A DNA stretch of 64,000 nt from BM003 sp963699835 (GCA_963699835.1 CAVOVJ010000005.1:164097-228096); one strand, 5' to 3'. Shown: positions 46,911-58,578, counted from the first letter of the stretch. Translations and numbers: made by a program. Notes: generated by a model not told the origin, from the sequence alone.

Positions 46911-46936
46911 TAGCACTCCTCGGAGGCGAGTGCTAA
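46910..46936 (+). promoter_or_regulatory. CIRCE operator (HrcA binding site) of groESL
   Basis: TTAGCACTC, nine bases, then GAGTGCTAA: an exact match to the CIRCE consensus inverted repeat bound by the repressor HrcA. It directly follows the candidate sigma-32 -10 box, so HrcA binding would cover the transcription start region. No hrcA gene is in the window. Confidence 0.95.
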
Positions 46937-46998
46937 GAAGAATTCTGGCAACTCGAATTTGAAACCAATCATGAATTGAGCTTAAGGAGAGCTGAAAC

Positions 46999-47289
46999 AT
47001 GAAGATTCGCCCATTGCATGATCGTGTGATCATCAAGCGCATGGAGGAGGAGCGTACCTCCCCCGGCGGAATCGTCATTCCCGACACCGCAACCGAAAAG
47101 CCCATCAAGGGCGAGGTCGTGGCCGTAGGTAACGGCAAAATCCTGGAAAGCGGAGAAGTACGTCCGCTGGACATCAAGGTCGGTGATGCTGTGCTGTTTG
47201 GCAAGTACAGCGGCACCGAGGTCAAGGTCGAAGGCGAAGATCTGCTGGTCATGCGTGAAGAAGACGTCATGGCCGTGATTGAGTCGTAA
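46999..47289 (+). CDS. groS: co-chaperonin GroES
   Basis: A 96-residue Cpn10: MKIRPLHDRVIIKRMEEE, the mobile loop SPGGIVIPDTATEKP and the roof region. The C-terminal end (EVKVEGEDLLVMREEDVMAV) is typical. It forms the heptameric lid on GroEL. AAGGAGAGCTGAAAC gives a strong ribosome site. It is followed by groEL after 63 bases in a single heat-shock operon controlled by the CIRCE/sigma-32-like region upstream. Confidence 0.98.
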   Translation: MKIRPLHDRVIIKRMEEERTSPGGIVIPDTATEKPIKGEVVAVGNGKILESGEVRPLDIKVGDAVLFGKYSGTEVKVEGEDLLVMREEDVMAVIES

Positions 47290-47352
47290 GAAACGTTTAC
47301 GTCGCAACGCGGCGATCCGTTTCCCCCAAAAGATTTCAGTGAGGAATTGAAA

Positions 47353-49005
<1,653 letters not shown>

Positions 49006-49045
49006 TCATCCGCCGGACGCGCCCGCGCGTCTTGCCACTGTGCAG

Positions 49046-49077
49046 AAAGGCCCCGCTTAGGCGGGGCCTTTTTTTTG
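49046..49077 (+). terminator. Rho-independent terminator of groESL
   Basis: GGCCCCGC at 49049-49056, loop TTAG, then GCGGGGCC at 49061-49068, followed by eight T (49069-49076) and preceded by A residues. A textbook intrinsic terminator 40 bases after the groEL stop codon. Confidence 0.95.
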
Positions 49078-49132
49078 TATTGCCGCGGTGCTGTTCGCAT
49101 GTCAGATTGTCGTGGTGACTCCCGACGATCTG

Positions 49133-52006
49133 ATGCCTCCGGATCTTCCCGCGCTGCTTGCGGATTCGCTGCGCAGAGATCTCGCCGCGTTCGTTGATGC
49201 AGTGGACGCGCCCGGGCGAGCCGCGCTCGAGTCCGATTCTGCGCTGCGCCGCGCTTTCGCGCAGGTCGCGGCTACGAGCCGCTTCGTGCTCGAGACGCTG
49301 ACCCAGGAGCCAGCCCTGCTTGGTGAAATGTACCGTAGCGGTGCGCTTTCGGGCGCCGCCGCGGCCGTGGCGGCGGAGCAGCGTTTCGCCCGGTTGGATG
49401 AGGTCGTCGGTGAGCAGGCTTTCATGGATGCGCTGCGCCGGTTGCGCCGCCACGAGTGGCTGCGTATTGCCTGGCGCGATCTTGCCGGCCTGGCCGATAT
49501 CGACGAGGTCCTGCGCGACCAGAGCACGGTGGCGGAGCGCTGCGTCGTTGCGGCGCTCGAGCGCAGCCGCATGCTGCTTGCACCGCGTTTCGGCAGCGCA
49601 GTCGACCGCCATGGGGAAAGCGTCGATCTGCTGGTGCTCGGCATGGGCAAACTGGGGGGCTGGGAGCTCAATTTCTCGTCCGATATTGACCTGGTGTTCC
49701 TGTATTCCAGTGCCGGTGAAACCAACGGCCGCAGTTGCGTCGCCAATGAAACCTATTTCGTCCGCCTCGGCCAGAAGCTCATTCGCCTGCTGGACGAGGC
49801 GACACCGGAGGGGTTTGTGTTCAGGGTCGACATGCGTCTGCGTCCATTCGGTGACAGCGGACCGCTGGCGCTGAGTTACGCTGCGTTCGAGGCCTATCTG
49901 CAGCAGCATGGTCGTGACTGGGAGCGCTATGCCTATATCAAGGCCCGGCCATTGAGTGCGCCTGACCGCGGCGAGGAGTTGCGTGACCAGGTGCTGCGCC
50001 CGTTCGTGTATCGCAGGTACCTGGATTTCGGCGTGTTTGCCTCGCTGCGTGAAATGAAAGCGCTGATCGACCGCGACGTCGCCCGCCGCGATCTGCGCGA
50101 TAACATCAAACTGGGGCCGGGAGGCATACGCGAAATCGAGTTTGTCGCCCAGCTCTTCCAGCTGGTGCGTGGCGGGAGTATCCCGCAGTTGCGCACCACT
50201 GAGCTGCGGCGGGCGCTGGCATGCCTGGCCGCAAAGCGGCTGCTTGCGCCCGAGGTGGTCGAGCATCTGCGCGCGGCCTATCGTTTTCTGCGCCGGGTCG
50301 AGAACCGGCTCCAGGCGCACGCGCAAAAACAGACCCATGATCTACCTCCAGAGGAGACCGCCAGAGCTCGGCTCGCCTACGCGATGGGGTATTCGCAATG
50401 GTCGGAGTTTGCCACTGAGCTGGCGGCCCATCGCCAGCGAGTCAGTTCCATTTTCGAAGAAGTCGTCATCGGTCCGGAGCGACCCGGTGCGCCCGGTCTG
50501 CGCGGCGTCTGGGACGAGGACCTCGATGTCACTGATATCGAGTCGATTCTGGCCCGGTCCGGCGTTGAAGACGGTGCTGCTATTGCCCGTATCATTGCCG
50601 ATCTGCGCACCAGCGGTCTGTACAGGCGGCTCGACGAAACCGGGCGGCGGAGGCTGGATGCGTTGATGCCGAAACTGGTCGCGCGCCTGGTCAATCTGAG
50701 CGAGCCGCGCCAGGTGATGCGTCGGCTGACCAGGATTCTCTCCGCGGTGGGTCGGCGTTCGGCCTATTTCGCGTTGCTGAGCGAAAACCCCGTAGCCCTG
50801 GCGCGACTGGTCGAATTGTGCGGCGAAACCGATTTTCTCGCCGGGCGCATCGCCGAACATCCGCTGTTGCTCGACGAATTGCTCGATCCGCGAATTTTCT
50901 CCGCGCCGCCGCAACGCGCGGAGCTGGAGAGTACGCTGAACGAACGCCTCGAATATGTCGACGGCGTCGATGTCGAAACACAGATGGAGGTGTTGCGGGA
51001 GTTCCAGCGTGCCGCGAGTTTTCGCGTTGCGGTCAGCGATCTCAGCGGACAGTTGCCAGTGATGAAAGTCAGCGACCGCCTCACCGATATCGCGGAGCTG
51101 ATACTCGAGCGAACCCTGGCGATGGCGCAGACGCAACTGGTGGAGCGTCATGGCTGGCCCGTTTGTGTCGAGGAGGGTGAGCGCCGGCGCGCCGGGTTCG
51201 CCATCGTCGCCTACGGCAAGCTCGGCGGCATAGAGCTCGGTTACGGATCCGACCTCGACCTGGTGTTCCTACATGATTCCTGCGGCGAGGAGCAATATAC
51301 GGACGGCGACAAGACGCTTGACAACGCGCGTTTCTTTGCCCGTTTGGGGCAACGCATCATTAACCTGCTGAGCACCCAGACGCGTTCCGGGGTGTTGTAC
51401 GAGGTCGACATGCGGTTGCGTCCGAGTGGTAATTCCGGGCCGATGGTGGCGGCACTGCGGGCATTCGAAAAGTACCAGCGCGAGGATGCGTGGACCTGGG
51501 AACACCAGGCGCTGCTGCGGGCGCGATCCGTCGCTGGCGCGGCGACCGTGCGGCAACGGTTCGAGCAGTTGCGATGCGACGTGCTGCGTGAGGCGGTGCG
51601 CCGCGACACATTGCAGCATGACGTCGCGACGATGCGTGCCCGCATGCGCCGCGAGCTGTCCCGCGCGGAGCCCGGCGGATTCGATCTCAAACAGGATCGC
51701 GGCGGTGTCGCCGATCTGGAGTTCATCGTGCAGTACCTGGTGCTGCGGCATGCGGCGGATTCGCCGCAGTTGCTGACTTACAGCGACAATGTGCGCCAGC
51801 TCGAGGCACTGTCGTCGCAAGGCGTGGTCGGGCAAATCCAGGCGCAGCAGTTAACTACCATCTACCTGGCGTTCCGCCAGCGCCTGCACCGGCTTGCGCT
51901 GATCGGGGCCGAAGGGATCATCGATGCCGGGGAATTTTCCGAAGAGCGCGAGTATGTCGCCGCCTTCTGGGACAGCGTGTTCGCGACTGGCGGCGCCTCT
52001 GGCTGA
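49133..52006 (+). CDS. glnE: glutamine synthetase adenylyltransferase/adenylyl-removing enzyme
   Basis: A protein of about 957 residues (E. coli 946) that adds AMP to glutamine synthetase, or removes it by phosphorolysis, in response to PII. Two nucleotidyltransferase domains are visible: the N-terminal adenylyl-removing part with GMGKLGGWELNFSSDIDLVF near residue 180, and the C-terminal adenylyltransferase part with AYGKLGGIELGYGSDLDLVF near residue 700. Each is followed by VDMRLRP. The GlnD-like helical linker lies between. The start is unsure: ATG at 49133 is used; GTG at 49088 would begin only 11 bases after the groEL terminator. Confidence 0.95.
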   Translation: MPPDLPALLADSLRRDLAAFVDAVDAPGRAALESDSALRRAFAQVAATSRFVLETLTQEPALLGEMYRSGALSGAAAAVAAEQRFARLDEVVGEQAFMDALRRLRRHEWLRIAWRDLAGLADIDEVLRDQSTVAERCVVAALERSRMLLAPRFGSAVDRHGESVDLLVLGMGKLGGWELNFSSDIDLVFLYSSAGETNGRSCVANETYFVRLGQKLIRLLDEATPEGFVFRVDMRLRPFGDSGPLALSYAAFEAYLQQHGRDWERYAYIKARPLSAPDRGEELRDQVLRPFVYRRYLDFGVFASLREMKALIDRDVARRDLRDNIKLGPGGIREIEFVAQLFQLVRGGSIPQLRTTELRRALACLAAKRLLAPEVVEHLRAAYRFLRRVENRLQAHAQKQTHDLPPEETARARLAYAMGYSQWSEFATELAAHRQRVSSIFEEVVIGPERPGAPGLRGVWDEDLDVTDIESILARSGVEDGAAIARIIADLRTSGLYRRLDETGRRRLDALMPKLVARLVNLSEPRQVMRRLTRILSAVGRRSAYFALLSENPVALARLVELCGETDFLAGRIAEHPLLLDELLDPRIFSAPPQRAELESTLNERLEYVDGVDVETQMEVLREFQRAASFRVAVSDLSGQLPVMKVSDRLTDIAELILERTLAMAQTQLVERHGWPVCVEEGERRRAGFAIVAYGKLGGIELGYGSDLDLVFLHDSCGEEQYTDGDKTLDNARFFARLGQRIINLLSTQTRSGVLYEVDMRLRPSGNSGPMVAALRAFEKYQREDAWTWEHQALLRARSVAGAATVRQRFEQLRCDVLREAVRRDTLQHDVATMRARMRRELSRAEPGGFDLKQDRGGVADLEFIVQYLVLRHAADSPQLLTYSDNVRQLEALSSQGVVGQIQAQQLTTIYLAFRQRLHRLALIGAEGIIDAGEFSEEREYVAAFWDSVFATGGASG

Positions 52007-52069
52007 TAATGGCGGCGCTGCTATACTCTGCGCCGCACGGGAAACACGGTCGGTCTCGAGGAGGCAGGT

Positions 52070-52291
52070 GTGAACAGCGGTTCCGTCGATCAGGGGCAAC
52101 CAGCACGGCAGGCAAACAGCGAGACCTGTTACACGGTGACGGCCGAGGATTTGCCGTTGTCCTGTCCGATGCCGGGAATGACAGCATGGAATTCGCACCC
52201 CAGGGTTTTTCTTCCGGTCGAGCAGACCGGCGAGGCCATTTGCCCTTACTGCGGCGCGCTATATGTGTTGCGCGCGCCGGCTGAAGCCTGA
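52070..52291 (+). CDS. CHCC-type zinc-finger protein
   Basis: A 73-residue protein with the zf-CHCC pattern: C in SETCYTV or LPLSCPMPG, H in WNSHPRVFLPV and the pair in AICPYCGALYVL. The family is related to the zinc-binding NDUFS6-type domain and is common in proteobacteria as small proteins of unknown role. The start is GTG at 52070 preceded by AGGAGG. It lies between glnE and hldD on the same strand; the short spacing suggests cotranscription with one of them. Confidence 0.85.
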   Translation: MNSGSVDQGQPARQANSETCYTVTAEDLPLSCPMPGMTAWNSHPRVFLPVEQTGEAICPYCGALYVLRAPAEA

Positions 52292-52363
52292 TTTGGTATC
52301 GGGCGCTGCAGTGTCTGCGCCGCAGCGACATTCGCCGGGTCGGGTCGGGCGCGGGGCGCGCGC

Positions 52364-53365
52364 ATGATCATTGTCACAGGAGGTGCCGGCTTTATCGGCA
52401 GCAACCTCGTCCGCGCGCTCAATGCGCGTGGTCACGACGACATCATCGTCGCCGACGACCTGACCAATGGCGACAAGTTCCGCAACCTGCTCGACGCGCA
52501 GATTCTCGATTACCTCGACAAGGAAGATTTGCTCGAGCAGCTCGAGACCAATCTGCCGTGGAGCGGTGAGGTCAAAGCTGTGTTTCACCAGGGTGCGTGC
52601 ACGCGTACGACTGAACCCGACGGCCGCCTGATGATGCGCGACAACTATGAGTATTCACGGCGTTTGCTCGAACTCTGCCTGAAGCATGGGTGGCCGCTGG
52701 TGTACGCATCGTCGGCATCGGTCTACGGGCGCGGCCGGAGTTTTGTCGAGAGCCCGGAAAACGAACGTCCCGCCAACGTTTATGCCTATTCCAAATATCT
52801 GTTCGACTGTTATGTGCGGCGCCGCGCGAGTGCCAGCCGCGGACGCCAGGTCGTCGGCCTGCGCTATTTCAACGTCTACGGCAGCAACGAAGCGCACAAG
52901 GGCGACATGGCGAGCATGGTATTCCAGCTCAATCGTCAGCTGCTGCAACACGGCGAGCTGAAGCTGTTCGAGGGCAGCGACGGTTATGGCGACGGCGAGC
53001 AGCGGCGTGATTTCGTCCATGTCGACGACGTCGTGGCGGTCAACCTGTGGATGCTGGATCACCCCGAGGTCAGCGGAATTTTCAATGTCGGGACCGGGCA
53101 CAGCGCGAGTTTCAACGCCGTCGCGCGGGCGGTTATGGACTGGCACGGCACGGGCACGTTGCGCTATGTCCCGTTCCCGCCGACGCTGGCGGGTACCTAC
53201 CAGAGTCTTACCGAAGCCGACCTCACGGCGTTGCGCGGCGCGGGATGTCACCTGGAGTTTCAGCCGGTCGCGACCGGTGTTCGCGCTTTCCTGGATCGCA
53301 CGGCAGGTGCTGGTCGGGAAAGCGGCGGGGCCCGCCCGGAATCTCAGACCGTGGGTGGCGCATAA
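52364..53365 (+). CDS. hldD: ADP-L-glycero-D-manno-heptose-6-epimerase
   Basis: A 333-residue short-chain dehydrogenase-type epimerase that makes ADP-L-glycero-D-manno-heptose for the LPS inner core. It has MIIVTGGAGFIGSNLVRALN (NAD loop), the HQGACTRTTEPDG substrate region, the catalytic tyrosine/lysine in YAYSKYLFD and the RYFNVYGSNEAHKGDMAS segment characteristic of HldD. The last 22 bases overlap the convergent LpxL-type gene. Confidence 0.96.
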   Translation: MIIVTGGAGFIGSNLVRALNARGHDDIIVADDLTNGDKFRNLLDAQILDYLDKEDLLEQLETNLPWSGEVKAVFHQGACTRTTEPDGRLMMRDNYEYSRRLLELCLKHGWPLVYASSASVYGRGRSFVESPENERPANVYAYSKYLFDCYVRRRASASRGRQVVGLRYFNVYGSNEAHKGDMASMVFQLNRQLLQHGELKLFEGSDGYGDGEQRRDFVHVDDVVAVNLWMLDHPEVSGIFNVGTGHSASFNAVARAVMDWHGTGTLRYVPFPPTLAGTYQSLTEADLTALRGAGCHLEFQPVATGVRAFLDRTAGAGRESGGARPESQTVGGA

Positions 53366-54276
53366 GGGTCGGTCGTATCGGGGTGTGCCGGTTTAAAGCG
53401 CCGGTGTATCCACAGGTACTGCTCCGGTTGCTCCCGGATCCACTTTTCCAGAATTGCGTTGATGCGGTACAGGTCGCGCACGGGGTCATGGCTGGGAAAG
53501 TTATCGAGCGCCGGCAGCAGCCTGACCTCGTAGCCCCTGCCATCGGACAGACGTCGCGGCAGATACGGCACCACGGCGGCCCGTCCGAGTTCGGCCAGGC
53601 GCGGCGTTGCGAGACTGGTGGCGGCCGGCTGGCCGAAGAACGGGACCAGCGCGCTCTGGGCGCCACGGTGATGTTGATCGGGTGCGTACCAGATTATTTT
53701 GCCCGCACGCAGCGCCCTGACGATGTCGCGGGTTTGTTGCTTGCGCAGCGTATGTCCGGTGCGTTCGCGGCCGCGCTTCGCCACCGCATCGAGCAGCGCA
53801 TTCTCATTGGCACGGTAGATTGCGGTGATGCCGGGGACGGCCTCGCCGAGCATCCGCCCGGTCAGTTCCAGCGGCGTGAAATGCCCGGTCAGCAGGATGA
53901 CGCCGCGGCCGTCCCGTGCTGCCGCCTCGAGATTTTCCAGGCCGCGGATGCGGGCATGGCGCAAGACCCTCTCGCGGCTGCCCCACCAGGCCAGGCCCGC
54001 TTCGGCGAGCGCGGCGCCGAGACTGGCAAAGTGCGCTTTTGCAAGTTGCTCGCGATCGGTCTTGCTGGCCGCCGGAAAACACAACTCCAGATTTGTCTCG
54101 GCAATCCGGCGCCGGCGCGGCAGCAGTTTGTACAGAATGCCTCCAATCAGGCGCCCGATCCCGAGACTGAGCGAAAATGGCAACGCCGCGAGGACCCGCC
54201 ACAGCATCACACCCACCCAGCCCGGCCAGTATCGCGGGGCGTAGAGCGCGCTCGCCGGGGATGACTGATTTTTCAT
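53344..54276 (-). CDS. LpxL/HtrB-type lipid A acyltransferase
   Basis: A 310-residue inner-membrane acyltransferase with one N-terminal membrane segment. The catalytic HX4E is in LLTGHFTPLELTGRML near residue 130, followed by the NENALLDAVAKRGRERTG and IWYAPDQHHRG segments typical of LpxL/LpxM. It transfers a secondary acyl chain onto Kdo2-lipid A. The first-position acyl specificity (laurate, myristate or other) is not readable. It lies among heptose and Kdo genes but on the opposite strand, divergent from hldE with 93 bases between starts. Confidence 0.9.
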   Translation of the reverse strand: MKNQSSPASALYAPRYWPGWVGVMLWRVLAALPFSLSLGIGRLIGGILYKLLPRRRRIAETNLELCFPAASKTDREQLAKAHFASLGAALAEAGLAWWGSRERVLRHARIRGLENLEAAARDGRGVILLTGHFTPLELTGRMLGEAVPGITAIYRANENALLDAVAKRGRERTGHTLRKQQTRDIVRALRAGKIIWYAPDQHHRGAQSALVPFFGQPAATSLATPRLAELGRAAVVPYLPRRLSDGRGYEVRLLPALDNFPSHDPVRDLYRINAILEKWIREQPEQYLWIHRRFKPAHPDTTDPYAPPTV

Positions 54277-54369
54277 TGGGACACCGTTTGCACGCCGCTA
54301 TTCTAGCCCGGGATCGCAGTCGGGCTGTGCTAACATGACGCGCCTTCCCGCGCGTCATGATGGCCGCCA

Positions 54370-55794
54370 ATGAGCATCGATATTCCCGACTTCGACGACG
54401 TTAATGTGCTGGTTGTCGGCGATGTGATGCTTGACCGCTACTGGTTCGGCGACGCCCGTCGGGTTTCGCCTGAAGCGCCCGTTCCGGTGGTGCACATCAG
54501 CGACACCGACAATCGCCCCGGCGGCGCCGCCAATGTCGCAGTCAACCTCGCACGCCTCGGAGCCGCGGTCCGGCTGGTCGGGGCCGCCGGAACTGACGAG
54601 GCGGGTGCGATTCTCGGTATGCGGTTGCGGGAGGCGAACGTCGCAAGCGATCTCCATGTGGACGACGCTGTTACCACGATTGCCAAGCTTCGCGTGGTAA
54701 GCCGCAACCAGCAGTTGCTGCGGCTCGATTTCGAAGATCCGGCGCCACGCGCGGCTGCGGATACGATCATGGACAAGGCCATCACCGCGCTGCCCTGGGC
54801 CGGTATCGTCGTATTGTCGGACTACGCAAAAGGGGCGCTTGCGGACGCGCAACGGATCATCGCGGCGTGCCGCCAGCACGCGGTGCCGGTGCTGGTCGAT
54901 CCGAAGGGCGACGATTTCTCACGTTACTCCGGGGCCACGCTGTTGACACCCAATGAGCGTGAGTTCGCGCGGGTCGTGGGCGGGTTCGACGGGGATGACG
55001 ATCTGGAGGAAAAGGCGGCCCGGCTGTGCGCCGACCTCGGCCTCGATGCATTGCTGATAACCCGTGGCGAACGCGGTATCTGCATCGTCGAAAACGGCGG
55101 CCGTACCCAGCACCTCGCTGCGGAGGTGCGCGAGGTGTTCGATGTGACCGGCGCCGGCGATACCGTGATCGCGACGCTTGCCGCCGCGCTCGGCGCCGGG
55201 CTGACCGTCGGGGCTGCCGCCGAGCTTGCCAACCTTGCGGCCGGCCTGGTCGTGCGCAAGCTTGGTGCCGGGGCCGTGACCCGCGGCGAGTTGCGCCTCG
55301 CGATGCATCGCAGCGGCTCCGCGGGATTGGCCGGACTGGATCTCGCCGAGTTGCTCGCATTCGTGCGGGAGGCGCAACAGCGTGGTGAGCGCGTGGTCAT
55401 GACCAACGGCTGTTTCGACATCCTCCATGCCGGCCACATTGCGTTCCTGCAGGAGGCCAGAAGCCTCGGCGACCGGCTGCTGGTTGCGGTCAACGATGAC
55501 GATTCCGTGCGCCGGCTGAAAGGCGATGGGCGTCCGGTGATGAGCCTGGACGACCGGGTCGCCTTGCTATCCGGTCTTGCCGCGGTCGATTGGGTCGTGA
55601 GTTTTGCCGAGGACACGCCGGAGACGCTCATCGCGGCAGTATCGCCCGATTTGCTGGTAAAGGGCGGCGACTATCGTGTCGAGGATATCGTCGGCGCCGA
55701 CCATGTCCGCCGCAACGGCGGCGAGGTAAGAATCCTGTCGTTCCTCGACGGACGTTCGACCAGTCGAATCATCGACACCATCCGCGAGCGGTGA
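54370..55794 (+). CDS. hldE: bifunctional heptose-7-phosphate kinase/heptose-1-phosphate adenylyltransferase
   Basis: A 474-residue fusion (477 in E. coli) with a ribokinase-like N-terminal domain and a C-terminal cytidylyltransferase-like domain. The kinase half has DRYWFGDARRVSPEAPVPVV, RPGGAANVAVNLARLG and the anion hole VTGAGDTVIATLAA near residue 262. The adenylyltransferase half starts near residue 340 with MTNGCFDILHAGHIAFLQEA. Together with HldD it provides ADP-heptose for the LPS core. The stop overlaps the waaA start as GTGA. Confidence 0.97.
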   Translation: MSIDIPDFDDVNVLVVGDVMLDRYWFGDARRVSPEAPVPVVHISDTDNRPGGAANVAVNLARLGAAVRLVGAAGTDEAGAILGMRLREANVASDLHVDDAVTTIAKLRVVSRNQQLLRLDFEDPAPRAAADTIMDKAITALPWAGIVVLSDYAKGALADAQRIIAACRQHAVPVLVDPKGDDFSRYSGATLLTPNEREFARVVGGFDGDDDLEEKAARLCADLGLDALLITRGERGICIVENGGRTQHLAAEVREVFDVTGAGDTVIATLAAALGAGLTVGAAAELANLAAGLVVRKLGAGAVTRGELRLAMHRSGSAGLAGLDLAELLAFVREAQQRGERVVMTNGCFDILHAGHIAFLQEARSLGDRLLVAVNDDDSVRRLKGDGRPVMSLDDRVALLSGLAAVDWVVSFAEDTPETLIAAVSPDLLVKGGDYRVEDIVGADHVRRNGGEVRILSFLDGRSTSRIIDTIRER

Positions 55795-57128
55795 GCAGAC
55801 CCGGCGGCACATCCGCGCTGCGCGCACTCTATATCGGGCTCTCTTACCTGGCTGCGCCGGCAGCGTTCTTTTTGCTGTTGTGGCGCGGTTTCTCCAATCA
55901 CGGTTACTGGCAGCGGCTTGGGGAGCGGCTCGGCTACGGCGCGGCCCGGGCGAGCCAGGACACGATCTGGATACATGCGGTGTCGGTCGGCGAGGTGCAG
56001 GCGGCCGTGCCACTGGTCGAGGCGCTGGTACAGCGCTTTCCGGGCATCCCGATCGCAATAACCACGATGTCGCCGACCGGGTCCGCGCGCGCCGCCGCGC
56101 TTTTTGGCGATCGCGTACTGCACAGTTATGCACCGTATGACCTGCCCGGCGCCGTGGCCCGGTTCTTCGACCGGCTGCGGCCGCGGATCGCCATCATCAT
56201 GGAGACCGAGCTGTGGCCGAATCTGTATCACGAGTGTGGCCGCCGTGGCATACCCCTGGTGCTGGCGAGCGCGCGGATTTCGCCACGCTCGATGGGCCGT
56301 TACCGTGTGCTGGTGGGGCTTTTTCGCGAGACGCTGTCGCACGGCATTGTAATTGCCGCGCAGAGCGCCCGCGACGCCGACCGCTTCATCCAGCTGGGGG
56401 CGCCGCCGGAGCGCACGCATGTGATCGGGACGTTGAAATTCGACCAGCCGCTGCGCCACGACCAGGCCGGCTGGGGGCCTGACTTTCGCCGCCGCCACTG
56501 GGCCTCGCGGGCGGTCTGGATTGCCGCCAGCACGCATCCTGGCGAGGAGCAGACGGTGATCGGTATTCAGCAGCGGTTGCGGCGGCATGGAGCAGGCACG
56601 GTGTTGCTGCTGGCGCCGCGTCATCCCGAACGTTGCGACGTCGTCGAGCAGTTGCTGCGGGATTCGGATCTGCGTTACTGCCGCCATAGTGGCGCCGGAG
56701 CGGGCGACATAGCGGGATGCGAGGTTTTCCTGATCGACACGCTGGGGGAGCTAAACGCGTTTTACGGCAGCGCCGATATTGCCTTTGTCGGTGGCAGCCT
56801 GGTGCCGATAGGCGGTCACAACCTGCTGGAACCAGCCGCGCACGGATTACCGATCCTGACCGGTCCCCACAATTTCAACTCGGAAGATGTACTGGAGCTG
56901 CTGGTCGCCGCCGGTGCCGCCGAGGTCGTTGCCGATGAGCGGGAACTACAGACCCGGGTTGAGTCGCTGCTGACCGACCCGGCGGAAAGGGAGCGCCGCG
57001 GCGCGCTCGGCCGAGATGCGGTGGCCGCGAATCGCGGCGCGGTTGGGCGCCTGCTGGAATTTCTGCAGCCCCTGATCGAGGCAAGCCATGCGGACGGATT
57101 GGCGCCGGCGCAGCGGCCTCGGGTCTAG
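55791..57128 (+). CDS. waaA: 3-deoxy-D-manno-octulosonic acid transferase
   Basis: A 445-residue GT30 glycosyltransferase that adds Kdo to lipid A precursor. It has an N-terminal membrane anchor (LYIGLSYLAAPAAFFLLLW), then IWIHAVSVGEVQAAVPLVE, ITTMSPTGSARA, the METELWPNLYHEC motif and the C-terminal FVGGSLVPIGGHNLLEPAAHG donor-binding region. The GTG at 55791 overlaps the hldE stop (GTGA), giving a translationally coupled hldE-waaA pair. The stop overlaps that of convergent tolC by four bases. Confidence 0.96.
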   Translation: MSRPGGTSALRALYIGLSYLAAPAAFFLLLWRGFSNHGYWQRLGERLGYGAARASQDTIWIHAVSVGEVQAAVPLVEALVQRFPGIPIAITTMSPTGSARAAALFGDRVLHSYAPYDLPGAVARFFDRLRPRIAIIMETELWPNLYHECGRRGIPLVLASARISPRSMGRYRVLVGLFRETLSHGIVIAAQSARDADRFIQLGAPPERTHVIGTLKFDQPLRHDQAGWGPDFRRRHWASRAVWIAASTHPGEEQTVIGIQQRLRRHGAGTVLLLAPRHPERCDVVEQLLRDSDLRYCRHSGAGAGDIAGCEVFLIDTLGELNAFYGSADIAFVGGSLVPIGGHNLLEPAAHGLPILTGPHNFNSEDVLELLVAAGAAEVVADERELQTRVESLLTDPAERERRGALGRDAVAANRGAVGRLLEFLQPLIEASHADGLAPAQRPRV

Positions 57129-58551
57129 CGTGTCGCCACGCTCTGGTTGAGCCAGCTGTCGACTTCCATCAGGTCGCGCGGACTCAATATCCCGGCCGCC
57201 TGTTTCAGGCGGATGATGTTGACGATGTAGTCGTACTTGCTGCGCGCATAGTTGGTTTCCGATTCGAACAACCGGCGTCTGGCGTCGAGCACGTCGACCG
57301 TGGTCCGGGTACCGACCTCGAAACCGGCCTCGGTTGCCTCGAGCGCGGTCTGGCTCGATTCGACCGCTCGGCGTAAGGCCTTGACCCGCGAAATTTCGGC
57401 CATCAGGCTCAGGTAAGCATCGCGCGACTCGCGTTCGGTTTCGCGCATGACCCGTTCCAGCCGCTCCTTCGCTGCTCGTTGCCGATAGACCGCTTCGCGG
57501 ACGTTCGAGCGCACCCGTCCGCCCTGGAACAATGGCACGTTCAGTTGCAGCTGGATCGAGTCGGTGTCGACATCCGCATCGGAGTCAGTCGGCGAGGTTA
57601 TCGCGCCCGCATCGGGGAAATACCGTCGTACTGTCACCGTCTGTGGTCTGGTCAAAATTGCCGGTCGATGCAACCAGATCGAGAGTAGGGTAGTAACCGG
57701 TGCGCTGGATCTTGATATCGTCGCTGGCAATATCGAGGTTGACTCGGCTCGACAGCAGCGTCAGGTTCTGTTCCAGCGAGCGATCCACCCACGCGTCTTC
57801 GTCGGCCGGCAGCGGGATCGCGAGCGGCAGATCGTCGCCGGGTTGTTGCAGTTCCGCATAGCTCTCGCCGGTAATTTCGCGCAAAAATTCGGCCGCCGTG
57901 GCGAGATCGCGCTTGGCGGCAATTACCGCGGCAACCGTGTTGTCATAGGCGGCCTGGGCTTCCTGCACATCGGTGATCGCAATCAGTCCGACCTCGAACC
58001 GTTTTTCGGCCTGTTCCAGCTGGCGCGCGGTCGACTCCAGTGCGGCCTCGGCGGAATCCAGCGTGTCTCTGGCCGCCAGCACATTGAAATAGCGTGCGGA
58101 GACACGCAGCATCAGGTCCTGCTGCGCTGCGGAATAATCAATCTCGGCCTGGGCCGCGACTTTTTCCGAACGCCGGTACTGCACCCAGCGATCCCAGCGG
58201 AACACGCTCTGTCGGAGCTCGAGGCGCCAGATCTGGGTGTCGGCGTTCTCGTCGAAATTGCGCGGAACCGGAGTGGTCTCCAGCGTGTCCTGATTGACCT
58301 GAAGAAAGGACGAATCGCCACTTCTGGTCCTGTTCCTCGTAGGTGTAGTTGAAATCGATCTGCGGCAACAATGCGCTGCGTGACTGCGGCAATGCCTCGC
58401 GGTTGGCCAGGCGCAACGCGTCGGCTTCACGAATCTGCGGGTCGCTGATCCGCGCCCGCTCATAGACTTCGATCAGGCTCTCGGCGCTGGCGGTGGAAAA
58501 AACCGCCCAGCAGGCGGCGAGTACGATCAGACATTGGCGTCGCTCAAGCAT
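57125..58551 (-). CDS. tolC: TolC family outer membrane channel, two frameshifts
   Basis: An outer membrane efflux protein of about 475 residues. The N-terminal signal (QCLIVLAACWAVFSTASA) is followed by SLIEVYERARISDPQIREAD and the two OEP repeats. These include YFNVLAARDTLDSAEAALEST, the internal QAAYDNTVAAVIAAKRDL and the second repeat AAKERLERVMRETERESRDAYLS with GFEVGTRTTVDVLDARRRLFE, a TolC signature. Breaks near 58322 and 57615 (the second at a GGGG run) divide it into three frames. It works with inner membrane pumps for drug and protein export. Position next to pcm is common in gammaproteobacteria. Confidence 0.9.
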
Positions 58552-58578
58552 TGCAGGTTCCTCTGCACAACAGTCAGG

